Source: Candidatus Jettenia caeni (GTDB taxonomy: Bacteria > Planctomycetota > Brocadiia > Brocadiales > Brocadiaceae). Taken from it: a stretch of DNA of 64,000 nucleotides. Below the pieces are notes generated by a model that did no database searches, was not told the origin of the DNA, and worked only from the letters and a program-made list of their open reading frames with translations. Shown here in pieces: positions 53,808 to 62,794 of the stretch. Each line of letters opens with the position of its first letter. Position 1 is the first letter of the stretch. The stretch is from contig BAFH01000003.1 of assembly GCA_000296795.1 (NCBI GenBank), positions 1,364,401-1,428,400 on the forward strand, read 5' to 3'. Made by a program: the position numbers and the translations under genes.

Positions 53808-55985
53808 ATGGATATTCTTAAAGACGGAGACAGGAGGAAAGAATCCGGTAGAACAATCATTTTCAATAGAGATATTTGTCATGACCTTTCCTTAAGCGCA
53901 GAAAAGGAGTGGTTAGAGACCAACGGTATTGGTGGCTATGCTTCCTCTACAATAATCGGTGCAAATACAAGGCGGTATCATGGTCTCCTTATGGCTGCTA
54001 CAAGACCTCCCTTAGGGCGGTCTTTATTGCTATCCAAAGTGGAAGAAACTCTCTCTATAGGAGAGAAGCAGTTTCCGCTCTCTACGAATTTTTACCCGAA
54101 TGCAATTCATCCTGAAGGATATAAAAATCTTATTCAATTTAGCTTGCATCCATTTCCTACCTTTGCTTATTCTGTGAGCGGGGTAGATATAAAAAAAATA
54201 GTGTTTATGGTTCACGGTGAAAATACTACTATCATTTTGTATCAAGTGACTGGTAGAGGAGCACGGCCGTTAGCTCCTTTGTCCTTGAAGATAAGGATCA
54301 TGATTGCATTTCGTGATTATCATTGGCTTACCTCCGAAAATCCGTCTTTAAAGACCACTTATCATATTCTTCCGCATGGAATATATTTACAGCCATACGA
54401 ACAGCTTCCCCCCCTGTATCTTTTTCATAATGCACAATCAATCGATACAGTTCAATTCTGGTATAAAAATATGGAATACCCAAAGGAGACCGAACGAGGT
54501 CTGGATGCGCACGAAGACCACTTTAGCCCTTTTGCTCTGCAGTTTGATCTGAATAAAGAGATTGATTCCTATATTGTTGCTTCAACAAATGCATGTGAGA
54601 GATGGGATATTTTAGAATTACTCAATACAGAAATTAACCGCAGGAAGGGTCTATACAGAAAAAAGTGTGATGATAATGGAAATGCAGATCTCTTAATTTC
54701 TCCTGATTTCCCTTTGAAAAAGAAGGATATCGATTATTTCTCTTTTCGCAAAAAGGAAATAAACCGGACTTGCGGAAAGAATGCGGTAGAAAAGACAAAA
54801 GATATAACGAAGGAAAATCTTGCTGCATTCATTGAGTCCTTATTGAATGTTTCAGATAGCTTCATTGTAAAGCGGGAAGGTGATAAGAAAAGTATTATTG
54901 CAGGATATCACTGGTTCGGGGATTGGGGACGGGATACTATGATTTCACTGCCTGGACTTACCCTTGTACAGGGAAGATTTGAAGATGCCCGGGAAATATT
55001 ACTTTCGTATGCCCGGTATGTTAGTAAGGGGATGATTCCCAATCGGTTCCCGGATTATGGAGAGACTCCTGAATACAATACTGCCGATGCATCACTGTGG
55101 TATATTCATGCAGTATATCAGTATCTGCGCTTTACAAAAGATCTCAATGCCGTTCGCAGGGATTTATACAATGTACTAAAGGAGATTATTAAGTATTATA
55201 AGAAGGGAACTCGCTACCATATCCATATGGATACAGATGGCTTAATCTATGCTGGTGCAGAAGGGGTGCAACTGACATGGATGGATGCTAAAGTGGGGGA
55301 TTGGGTTGTAACACCACGGATGGGAAAGGCTGTAGAAATCAATGCCCTTTGGTATAATGCACTGCAGATCATGGTATTTCTTGCCCGTAAGATGAATTTA
55401 CCTGATGAAAGTACAGATTATAGTATCTTGGCGCAGAAGGTATGCGAGTCATTTAATAAACACTTCTGGTTTGAAGAAGGGCAGTACCTTTATGATTTCA
55501 TAGAGGGAGAAACAAGAAATAAGGCCATTCGCCCTAATCAAATATTTGCTGTAAGTTTGCCACATTCGATGTTAACCATGAGAAGACAGAAACGTGTGAT
55601 GGAGATAGTACAGGAGCACCTTTTGACACCTTATGGACTGAGAACTCTTTCACCAAAAGATAAAGATTATGTGGGGCATTGTATTGGAGGTGTTTATGAG
55701 AGAGATAAGGCATATCATCAGGGCACTGTATGGCCGTGGTTAATAGGTCCCTACATTTCAGCCTATGCCAGGGTGTATGCAGGCCATAAAAATATGCAAA
55801 AATATATTGAAGGACTTTTTGAGCCGTTTTATACGCATCTATTTGAATCCGGACTGGGAACGATTTCTGAAATATTTGATGGAGACCCTCCTCACACCCC
55901 ACGCGGGTGTATTTCTCAGGCCTGGAGTGTAGCAGAGCTATTACGCACCTATTTTGAACATATATATGGGCTTGAGAACGATTAA
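53808..55985 (+). CDS. Glycogen debranching enzyme (amylo-alpha-1,6-glucosidase type)
   Basis: 725 residues from the ATG at 53808; an upstream TTG is unlikely, and AAAAGGAG lies just before the ATG. N-terminal GDE domain: EWLETNGIGGYASSTIIGANTRRYHGLLMAATRPPLGR (about 30-67). C-terminal catalytic (alpha/alpha)6 domain: AGYHWFGDWGRDTMISLPGLTL, PEYNTADASLWYIHAVYQYL, VQLTWMDAKVGDWVVTPRMGKAVEINALWYNAL and AYHQGTVWPWLIGPY. It removes the 1,6-branches in glycogen breakdown. No other glycogen gene is in the window. Confidence 0.92.
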   Translation: MDILKDGDRRKESGRTIIFNRDICHDLSLSAEKEWLETNGIGGYASSTIIGANTRRYHGLLMAATRPPLGRSLLLSKVEETLSIGEKQFPLSTNFYPNAIHPEGYKNLIQFSLHPFPTFAYSVSGVDIKKIVFMVHGENTTIILYQVTGRGARPLAPLSLKIRIMIAFRDYHWLTSENPSLKTTYHILPHGIYLQPYEQLPPLYLFHNAQSIDTVQFWYKNMEYPKETERGLDAHEDHFSPFALQFDLNKEIDSYIVASTNACERWDILELLNTEINRRKGLYRKKCDDNGNADLLISPDFPLKKKDIDYFSFRKKEINRTCGKNAVEKTKDITKENLAAFIESLLNVSDSFIVKREGDKKSIIAGYHWFGDWGRDTMISLPGLTLVQGRFEDAREILLSYARYVSKGMIPNRFPDYGETPEYNTADASLWYIHAVYQYLRFTKDLNAVRRDLYNVLKEIIKYYKKGTRYHIHMDTDGLIYAGAEGVQLTWMDAKVGDWVVTPRMGKAVEINALWYNALQIMVFLARKMNLPDESTDYSILAQKVCESFNKHFWFEEGQYLYDFIEGETRNKAIRPNQIFAVSLPHSMLTMRRQKRVMEIVQEHLLTPYGLRTLSPKDKDYVGHCIGGVYERDKAYHQGTVWPWLIGPYISAYARVYAGHKNMQKYIEGLFEPFYTHLFESGLGTISEIFDGDPPHTPRGCISQAWSVAELLRTYFEHIYGLEND

Positions 55986-56036
55986 TCTTATACGGTTGTT
56001 CATGTGATTACAAAAGCTCAGATGCTTGTATTCAAA

Positions 56037-56077
56037 TCCCCTGAAATCACTCTTTATGAAAGAGTGATTTCAGGGGA
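56037..56077. repeat. Perfect 19-bp palindrome between convergent genes
   Basis: Arms TCCCCTGAAATCACTCTTT (56037-56055) and the exact complement (56059-56077) with a three-base loop. No T-run follows either side. It may still act as a transcription barrier between the debranching enzyme and the phosphatase gene, or be a protein-binding site. Confidence 0.75.
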
Positions 56078-56120
56078 ACTCTCGTGCATTTTTGAGTAAA
56101 CTTAATCACAAGTTTTATGG

Positions 56121-57437
56121 TTAATAACTATTGTATAAGTCCTGTATCTCCTGGCTGGTCAAGGCACGCTTATAGAGACGGATGTCGTCGATGAGACCGT
56201 TAAAATACCCTTCCTTATACCGTGAATATCCTATTTTCATGTCAGTATAGTAGGTCAATGGTACAATCGTATTTCCGGCCGGATGTGTATCGGTATCAAC
56301 GAGTTGTCCATTTACATACAGATTTTGCTGTCCTGTTGTCATGTTATAGGTACAAGCAACATGATACCAGGTATTCACAGAATTGATTAAATTTTCTTTC
56401 ACGGTTTTTGTTATTCTGGTTCCAGTTCCATCCCTGGTTACCAATGAGAACCTGAGAGTATCGGGGCTGCCAGAATTGAATCGTACTTCAAACCCTTCCC
56501 GGAGTTGTGGGTCTGAACTCCATCTTAACTCACTGAATATTGCATCGGAATGGTTCGTATCGTTGGTATTCTTTCTGAACCACGCACTCAGAGAGATTTC
56601 ATTATTATTCATGCGAGGTACTGATACAAAATCATCAACCCCGTCGAAGCTCAATCCGTTGTCGCTTTTCCCTGCTGCCCATACAGCGCCCTGGATTTCA
56701 CCATGATTACCATTACCTGAGGTATCATGGGCAATTGTTCCTGCCCCTTCATCAAGGGTATAGTGTATCTGTATATCTGTGGCAAAGGCGTTATATAAGT
56801 TTCGTATCTCCTTGTCACTTAATGCCCGATTGTAAAGGCGTACATCGTCTATAATGCCACTAAAATACCCCTTATTAACCCTTGAGTGACCTATTCTCAT
56901 ATCAGGATAATATGTCATTGGGACTATGGTATTTCCTGCCGGATGAGTTTGCATAGTAACCAGCATTCCATTTACATATAACTTTTGTTCTCCTTTTATT
57001 TTGTTGTAAGTGCCTGCAACATGATACCAGTTGCCAATTGAGTTGAGTAAATTTGCCTTGGCAGTCTTTGTTGTCTTATCCCCACTTTCATTCTGGGTTA
57101 CCAATGCAAATCTGAGGATATCAGGACTATCGGGGTTGAATCGCATATCAAATCCCTGTTGTAACTGAGGGTTTAGATTCCATCTCATTCCACCAAATAT
57201 TGCGTCAGCAAGAGCCGTATCGTTTATGTTTTTATTGAACCATGCGCACAGGGAAATCTCATCATTGTTTATACGGGGAACGAGTACGGAATCATTAATC
57301 CCATCAAAACTCAATCCGCCTCCGCTTTTTCCTGTTGTCCATACAGCTCCTCCGACGATGGTACCATGATTGCCGTTGCCTGAAGAATCAGTTGCAGCCT
57401 GCCCGCTTCCTTCGTCAAAAGAATAAAGAGCCGCCAG
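56121..57437 (-). repeat. Tandem duplication of a LamG-encoding segment
   Basis: The 3' half of the phosphatase gene is two copies of an about 650-base unit. Each encodes the series D.G.G....DSSGNGNHG, GLSFDG..D, ISL.AWF, GF..RFN..SPD.LRF, WYHVA.TYN, QNLYVNG, THPAGNTIVP.TYY.DM.IG.SR, GYF.G.IDD.RLY.RAL. The copies have drifted but are clearly from one event. Confidence 0.85.
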
Positions 57438-58679
57438 AGCATCGGCAGGAGATTTTCTGATGGTGAATCCATCATCAAGTATGGAGCCGTCAGATCTCAG
57501 CGCCTGAAATGTTAACGTGTTTGTATTAATGGTAACGCGAGCAAATGAAAATTCCGAATCACACCGAATAACCCAATTGGGTGGTGTCGTGGAGCAGGGA
57601 TGAAGCTCCGCACCACCGCCGCCAACCACGAGATAAATTTGTCCATGTCCGGCATCAGAGAAATCATAAGCTTCTGGTCCAAAATTATCCGAGTCATCCT
57701 TAATAATAGAATCGTAAGCGAGTGGTTTGGTTCTGACATAATTATGATTGTGGGCATGGAATACCAAGTCAACGTTGTATTTATCAAAGAGAGGCTGAAG
57801 GTTTGTCCGTAGCTTTGTATAATCAGAGTGCCCGCCTCCGCCTGAGTAAACATTGTGATGGAAATAGGCAATAATCCATTGTATGTTGGGATTTGATGCA
57901 GCAGAGGCAAGATCATTATCTATAAAGGTATGCTGGGCGCTGCCAGGATCTGTTGAGTTATCGGTATTTGAATCAATCGCCAGAAAATGTGCATTCCCAA
58001 CATCGTAAGAATAATATCGCTCGGTCGAAGTTCCATTTGTGGGCATTGCAAAATGGGCCTGAGCAAAGCTATAGGGAGATTTATCAATATCATGGTTTCC
58101 CCATGCCGGCATCACGGCGGCAGAAGTGGCGTAAACAGATTGCTGTTCAATCCAGGTATGATAGTTGCTATCAGATGCTGTATATGCAAGATCACCGGCA
58201 ATGATGTGCAGATCAGCATTCTGGGCAGCCAGGGCTGAATTAATAAGAATAGAATTTGGCGTTGAGTTTTTATCTGCTACGGCAGTAAAAACTAAACCGT
58301 TGGTTCCTGATGTACCCGGCGCCGGTGCAGTCCAAAAAGTATAATCACGACTCCATAATCCCCCATCATCACTTACACGATAATGATAAAGCGTGTCCGG
58401 GGTAAGGCCTGTTAATTCAACGGTATGAACGTATTCGCCATGCTCGGTATCCACTCCGGTAACTACATTGCCATATGCGGTAGTTCTTCCATACTCAACC
58501 TTTGGCGGCTTGTGACTGGTATCTGATGACCACATAATTGTCATAGAACTTGCAGGGTCATGTTGCCAGGAAAGGTGTATCCGGCTTACCGCCGCATATG
58601 TTTGTGGCGATAACATCGAGATTGAAAAACCAAAAAGGAATATACACAACAACGTAGGTAAAGACTTCATTGAATACAT
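56121..58679 (-). CDS. Exported purple-acid-phosphatase-like protein with two LamG domains
   Basis: 852 residues. Signal peptide (about 1-30), fibronectin-like N-terminal domain (RIHLSWQHDPASSMTIMW...VELTGLTPDTLYHYRVSDDGG), metallophosphatase domain with AGDLAYTASDS, PAWGNHDIDKS, AYFHHNVYS and VFHAHNHNYVRT, then two tandem LamG-type (concanavalin-like) domains (57.4-56.8 kb and 56.8-56.1 kb). The two share most positions (SFDGINDSVLVPRINNDEISLCAWF against SFDGVDDFVSVPRMNNNEISLSAWF). The start has GAGGTAAATTATCCT before it. Probably a secreted phosphatase that binds surface glycans. Confidence 0.85.
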   Translation of the reverse strand: MYSMKSLPTLLCIFLFGFSISMLSPQTYAAVSRIHLSWQHDPASSMTIMWSSDTSHKPPKVEYGRTTAYGNVVTGVDTEHGEYVHTVELTGLTPDTLYHYRVSDDGGLWSRDYTFWTAPAPGTSGTNGLVFTAVADKNSTPNSILINSALAAQNADLHIIAGDLAYTASDSNYHTWIEQQSVYATSAAVMPAWGNHDIDKSPYSFAQAHFAMPTNGTSTERYYSYDVGNAHFLAIDSNTDNSTDPGSAQHTFIDNDLASAASNPNIQWIIAYFHHNVYSGGGGHSDYTKLRTNLQPLFDKYNVDLVFHAHNHNYVRTKPLAYDSIIKDDSDNFGPEAYDFSDAGHGQIYLVVGGGGAELHPCSTTPPNWVIRCDSEFSFARVTINTNTLTFQALRSDGSILDDGFTIRKSPADALAALYSFDEGSGQAATDSSGNGNHGTIVGGAVWTTGKSGGGLSFDGINDSVLVPRINNDEISLCAWFNKNINDTALADAIFGGMRWNLNPQLQQGFDMRFNPDSPDILRFALVTQNESGDKTTKTAKANLLNSIGNWYHVAGTYNKIKGEQKLYVNGMLVTMQTHPAGNTIVPMTYYPDMRIGHSRVNKGYFSGIIDDVRLYNRALSDKEIRNLYNAFATDIQIHYTLDEGAGTIAHDTSGNGNHGEIQGAVWAAGKSDNGLSFDGVDDFVSVPRMNNNEISLSAWFRKNTNDTNHSDAIFSELRWSSDPQLREGFEVRFNSGSPDTLRFSLVTRDGTGTRITKTVKENLINSVNTWYHVACTYNMTTGQQNLYVNGQLVDTDTHPAGNTIVPLTYYTDMKIGYSRYKEGYFNGLIDDIRLYKRALTSQEIQDLYNSY

Positions 58680-59075
58680 AGGATAATTTACCTCATAATA
58701 ATTGTTACATTGAAAGAAATACCAGTAATGCTATAATAAGTTCGTTTTTAACAACGGAGTAAAAAGAGTGGGGGATTAATGTATGTTTTTCTTAATAGAA
58801 GCAGATTTCTATACCAAATGCTACCGTTCATGAGATAAAGACTAATAACCTATAACAAAAATTTTTGGTCAAAATAATACCATATATCTCATGGTATTAC
58901 CATAGATTTTTACCAGGAATGACGAACAATAGCAGGGTAACGGTTATTGATAAATTTTCTCTATATAAAATACCTGCAATTTTGTATAAGAAAGAGGATG
59001 GGGTGTATACAATTACTGCATCTGCTCATATGGAGCGATGTATAACATATCCGATGAATAATTTGGAGCTTAAGA
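58680..59075. other. Gap of 396 bases with no recognised feature
   Basis: AT-rich DNA between the divergent phosphatase and aldehyde dehydrogenase genes. One short frame (58865-59092, 75 codons) has no recognisable motif and runs into the next gene; I do not call it. No hairpin, repeat or strong promoter pair was found. Confidence 0.5.
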
Positions 59076-60500
59076 ATGCAAAATACCGGTAGATATCTCA
59101 TTGCCAGCGAATGGCGGGAAGGTAAGAATGTGCTTGAGATAAGGAATCCCTATAATAATGATATGGTAGGTATTACCTTTTTGGCAGAAGAGAATGATGC
59201 AGAGGATGCTATCCAGGCTGCTGTCCGTGCCTTTGAAGAAACGAGAAGGCTCCCTGGTTTTAAAAGAGCTGAAATTCTTGGTAATATTCGTGATGGAATC
59301 CGTAAAAGAAGTGAAGAATTTGCACGATTGATAACGCTGGAAACGGGTAAACCTATTGCCGATTCCCGGACTGAAGTAGAAAGGGCTGTCGGGACATTTC
59401 AAATAGCATTCGAGGAATCAAAAAGAATATTTGGAGAATACATTCCTTTAGATATTTCCGAGCGATCCAGGAATAGGACTGGTTTAAACAGACGTTTTCC
59501 CATAGGGCCAATAGTAGGCATTTCACCTTTTAATTTTCCCCTGATCTTAATAGCCCATAAAGTGGCGCCGGCGTTTGCGGCAGGAAATCCCATTCTTATC
59601 AAACCATCTTTAAAAACACCTCTGACTGCGCTGCTTCTCGGCGAAGTTATTTCTGAGTCAGGTTGGCCTGCAGGCGGTTTTAGCGTATTCCCTTGTACCG
59701 TAAATCTGTCCGAACGAATAGTAGCAGACGAACGTATCAGGATGCTTACTTTCACTGGCAGCGCCGGGGTAGGTTGGAGGCTTAAACAAATTGCTGGCAG
59801 GAAAAGGGTAATATTGGAATTGGGTGGAAATGCAGGTGCGATTATTGATAGTAGTGATAATCTGGATTATGCGGTGAAGCGATGCATTGCCAGCGCTTTC
59901 TCATTTAGCGGACAGGTTTGTATATCTCTCCAAAGGTTGTTTGTTAATAAAAAAATATATGACAGCTTTATGTCGAGTTTTGTAGATAACATAAAGACAT
60001 TAAAAATGGGTAATCCTATGGATGAAGAAACGAGGCTTGGGCCAATGATCGATGAGCAGGCTGCACAGAGGGTAGAATTATGGGTCAATGAAGCAGTAAG
60101 AGGTGGCGCGACACTCATTACCGGAGGAAGACGTAAAGGTACGTTCTATGAGTCAACGGTAATTACCAATACCACGCCGCAAATGAAGGTTAATACTCAT
60201 GAGCTATTTGCACCGGCTGTAACGGTCTCAGGACACGATACTTTTGAAGAAGCGGTAAGGCAATTAAATGATTCTATCTATGGATTACAGGCAAGTGTAT
60301 TTACGAATAATATACGGCATGCCTTTTACGCCTATGAGCATTTGGAGGTAGGTGGTGTGATGGTGAATGATGTACCATCTTTTCGTTCTGATAATATGCC
60401 TTATGGTGGGGTTAAGGAGTCGGGTATTGGACGGGAAGGCGTTCGTTATGCTATCGAAGAGATGACAGAACCTAAATTATTAGTTTTGAATTTATCTTAA
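59076..60500 (+). CDS. NAD(P)-dependent aldehyde dehydrogenase
   Basis: 474 residues. Full ALDH catalytic set: N153 in SPFNFPL, K176 in LIKPS, E248 in LELGGN and nucleophile C282 in SFSGQVCISLQR. LTFTGSAGVG marks the cofactor site and the C-terminal MPYGGVKESGIGREGVRYAIEEMTE the oligomer region. The GQVCISLQR form resembles lactaldehyde or phosphonoacetaldehyde types, but the substrate cannot be fixed. Start has TTGGAG nine bases before it. A strong terminator follows. Confidence 0.9.
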   Translation: MQNTGRYLIASEWREGKNVLEIRNPYNNDMVGITFLAEENDAEDAIQAAVRAFEETRRLPGFKRAEILGNIRDGIRKRSEEFARLITLETGKPIADSRTEVERAVGTFQIAFEESKRIFGEYIPLDISERSRNRTGLNRRFPIGPIVGISPFNFPLILIAHKVAPAFAAGNPILIKPSLKTPLTALLLGEVISESGWPAGGFSVFPCTVNLSERIVADERIRMLTFTGSAGVGWRLKQIAGRKRVILELGGNAGAIIDSSDNLDYAVKRCIASAFSFSGQVCISLQRLFVNKKIYDSFMSSFVDNIKTLKMGNPMDEETRLGPMIDEQAAQRVELWVNEAVRGGATLITGGRRKGTFYESTVITNTTPQMKVNTHELFAPAVTVSGHDTFEEAVRQLNDSIYGLQASVFTNNIRHAFYAYEHLEVGGVMVNDVPSFRSDNMPYGGVKESGIGREGVRYAIEEMTEPKLLVLNLS

Positions 60501-60508
60501 ACATGAAA

Positions 60509-60557
60509 TAAATAAAACCAACAATTCAGGTGTATGGTATTGTTGGTTTTATTTATC
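60509..60557. terminator. Bidirectional terminator
   Basis: An 18-bp perfect inverted repeat (core AATAAAACCAACAAT and ATTGTTGGTTTTATT) with a 13-base loop; T-rich on both outgoing sides. It separates the convergent aldehyde dehydrogenase and bacterioferritin genes. Confidence 0.85.
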
Positions 60558-60596
60558 ACGATAAGAATTGAAGTTCCGCTAACGGGTATTCAGTCC

Positions 60597-61079
60597 TTAA
60601 GATTTCTCTTCTTTGTGTACCTGTATAGACAAGAAATTCTCAATTCCCATATCCTTGATTTGTTGTAAATAGGATTCTAAATCATCGACGTGGGCTTCTT
60701 CTTCGACAAGGATATGTTCCAGTAACTCGCGTGAGCCGCCATCACTCACATCGATGCAGAGTTTGATAGCCTTTTGAAGCCTCTGAATCGCTGTCATTTC
60801 TAGTGCATGATCATTTTCCGCCTGTTCTTTCACCGTTTTTCCTATAGTAACTTTATCGAGTTTACTAACGGTAGGACTACCTTCTAAAAATAACATGCGT
60901 TCCATCAATTTCTCTGCATGCTTCATCTCTTCTATTGCTCTCTTTTCATTATCCTCATATAAACATTGATATCCCCAGTTCTCACACATTTTGGCATGGA
61001 GAAAATATTGATTGATGGATGTCAATTCTGAGATAAGTATTTCATTGAGCGCTTCGATAACTTGTGTATTTCCTTGCAT
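60597..61079 (-). CDS. bfr: Bacterioferritin
   Basis: 160 residues, with numbering that matches E. coli Bfr. Ferroxidase ligands E18, E51, H54, E94, E127 and H130 are all present, and haem ligand M52 (in EEMKHAEK) is retained. It stores iron in a 24-subunit shell with haem at dimer interfaces. Ribosome site AAGGAGGTTTTTTT is ideal. Promoter at 61151-61178. Confidence 0.96.
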   Translation of the reverse strand: MQGNTQVIEALNEILISELTSINQYFLHAKMCENWGYQCLYEDNEKRAIEEMKHAEKLMERMLFLEGSPTVSKLDKVTIGKTVKEQAENDHALEMTAIQRLQKAIKLCIDVSDGGSRELLEHILVEEEAHVDDLESYLQQIKDMGIENFLSIQVHKEEKS

Positions 61080-61150
61080 AAAAAAACCTCCTTGTTTAAT
61101 GTGGTTATCGCATATAAATAGATATTGACGAACAGGTAATACTTATTGCC

Positions 61151-61178
61151 AGTATAATATAATTTGATATCTTGTCAA
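61151..61178 (-). promoter_or_regulatory. Promoter of bfr
   Basis: On the minus strand TTGACA (61178-61173), 16-base spacer, TATACT (61156-61151). The transcript would start about 65 bases before the bfr ATG. No iron-responsive operator was recognised. Confidence 0.65.
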
Positions 61179-61217
61179 TTATAAAAGATTTTATCCTTTT
61201 CAATCTCCAGAAAAAGA

Positions 61218-61246
61218 TTGACTTTAATAAACACATGTAATAATCT
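61218..61246 (+). promoter_or_regulatory. Promoter of lysC
   Basis: TTGACT at 61218-61223, 17-base spacer, TAATCT at 61241-61246, divergent from the bfr promoter with about 40 bases between the -35 boxes. No lysine riboswitch pattern was seen in the roughly 60-base leader. Confidence 0.6.
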
Positions 61247-61311
61247 AAATAACTATTTATTGAAGTTCGATGTTTACCGATAGAGGGAATAACGCATTTT
61301 AAGGATAGTAT

Positions 61312-62559
61312 ATGGGACTTATCGTACAGAAATTTGGTGGCACTTCTGTAGCCAATGCAGAACGTATTAGGGCGGCCGCAAAACGTATCATCGAGACATA
61401 CAAGGCCGGGAATAAGGTAATTGTGGTAGTGTCAGCGAGAGGTCAAACGACTGATGAACTGATTGATCTTGCCTATGAACTGACGGATAATCCATCAACA
61501 CGTGAACTTGATATGCTTATGTCTACCGGAGAACAGATTTCCATAGCCCTTGTGGCTATGGCAATCCATGCGCTTGGATATCCGGCTGTTTCTTTTACCG
61601 GAGGACAGGTAGGTATCATTACTGACAGCTATCATACCAAGGCGCGCATCAGGAACATTAGTACGAATCGTATTCAAAAAGAACTGGAGAACGGTACAAT
61701 TGTTATTGTTGCCGGATTTCAGGGTGTTGATGCAAATGAAAATATTACCACTCTCGGACGCGGTGGTTCGGATACAACGGCTGTAGCTTTAGCCTCTATC
61801 ATGGGGGCAGACCGGTGTGATATTTTTACTGATGTGGATGGTATCTATACCGCTGACCCACGGAAAGTTCCGTATGCGCGGAAACTTGATAAGGTATCGT
61901 ACGATGAGATACTTGAACTGGCAAGCCTGGGAGCACAGGTGATGCATTCCCGTTCAATCGAATTTGCAAAAAAATATAACGTTCCCCTGTATGTCCGGTC
62001 AAGCTTTAATAATAGCGAAGGGACGTTGATTTGTAAGGAGGTGAAGGAGATGGAGGATATTGTTGTTAGCGGCGTTGCCGTAAGCAAAGAAGATGCAAAG
62101 ATTACTATTCGGGCTGTACCCGACGTTCCTGGTCAGGCTGCTAAGATATTTCATGAGATTGCCCGAAGGAATATTAACGTAGATATGATTATACAGAATG
62201 CCAGTATCGAGGGTAGGGCGGATGTAACATTCACGGTGCCAAGAAGTGATTTACGAATAGCCCTGGAAACTGCAGAAAAGATAAAGAATGACCTTGGTGC
62301 TAAAGAAGTAATGCATGATAGTAAGATTGCTAAACTTTCAGTGGTAGGTATTGGCATGCGGAGTCACTGCGGTGTAGCTGAAAAAATGTTTAGCGTATTA
62401 GCCGACGAGAAGATCAATATTCAGATGATCAGTACTTCAGAGATTAAGATCTCCTGTGTGATTGATGACGCCCACGCTGATCGTGCCTTACGGGCTGTTC
62501 ATACAGCTTTTGGACTCGATAAAGTAGAAAAGGAAAAAGAAGAGATTATTAAGGTATAA
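61312..62559 (+). CDS. lysC: Aspartate kinase
   Basis: 415 residues. The kinase domain starts VQKFGGTSVANAERI (residues 5-19) and includes MLMSTGEQISIALVAMAIHALG, TLGRGGSDTTAVALA and RCDIFTDVDGIYTADPRKVP. Two ACT domains follow (SGVAVSKEDAKITIRAVPDVPGQAAKIFHEI and LSVVGIGMRSHCGVAEKMFSVLADEKINIQMISTSEIKIS), giving allosteric control by lysine or threonine. First step of the aspartate family pathway. TTTTAAGGATAGTAT is the start context. Confidence 0.95.
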   Translation: MGLIVQKFGGTSVANAERIRAAAKRIIETYKAGNKVIVVVSARGQTTDELIDLAYELTDNPSTRELDMLMSTGEQISIALVAMAIHALGYPAVSFTGGQVGIITDSYHTKARIRNISTNRIQKELENGTIVIVAGFQGVDANENITTLGRGGSDTTAVALASIMGADRCDIFTDVDGIYTADPRKVPYARKLDKVSYDEILELASLGAQVMHSRSIEFAKKYNVPLYVRSSFNNSEGTLICKEVKEMEDIVVSGVAVSKEDAKITIRAVPDVPGQAAKIFHEIARRNINVDMIIQNASIEGRADVTFTVPRSDLRIALETAEKIKNDLGAKEVMHDSKIAKLSVVGIGMRSHCGVAEKMFSVLADEKINIQMISTSEIKISCVIDDAHADRALRAVHTAFGLDKVEKEKEEIIKV

Positions 62560-62587
62560 AGACCTGGCCATTAGTCCTCAATAATAA

Positions 62588-62638
62588 TGTAGGGCGAGGC
62601 TTTAGCCTTGCCAGGCAACCCTGAAGGGTTGCCCTACA
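62588..62638. repeat. GTAGGGC-type dispersed repeat, best-preserved copy
   Basis: Bounded by TGTAGGGC and GCCCTACA. Inside are two further hairpins (GGCTTTAGCC and GGCAACCCTGAAGGGTTGCC), so the unit could fold as a three-armed structure. Related copies lie at 39282-39335 and, inverted, within 42097-42172. A second imperfect hairpin (AGTTGTGAGGTTG with CCAACTTCACAACT) follows at 62684-62725. Confidence 0.7.
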
Positions 62639-62794
62639 GATATTGAAATATTATTCGATACATTTCCTTATTTTCTATTCAGAAGTTGTGAGGTTGAGAA
62701 TATCTGGATTCCCAACTTCACAACTCTTACAATCTCTTAACCCCGCGCTTGTATGATTTCGTATATTTTATCATAAGTCTGAGGCTTTGCTTCG

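Noticed and set aside
56037..56077. Palindrome as an ordinary intrinsic terminator
   Set aside because: No T-run on either side, so it was listed as an inverted repeat.
58865..59092. 75-codon frame before the aldehyde dehydrogenase gene
   Set aside because: No recognisable motif, no ribosome site, and it overlaps the start of a clear gene; most likely chance.
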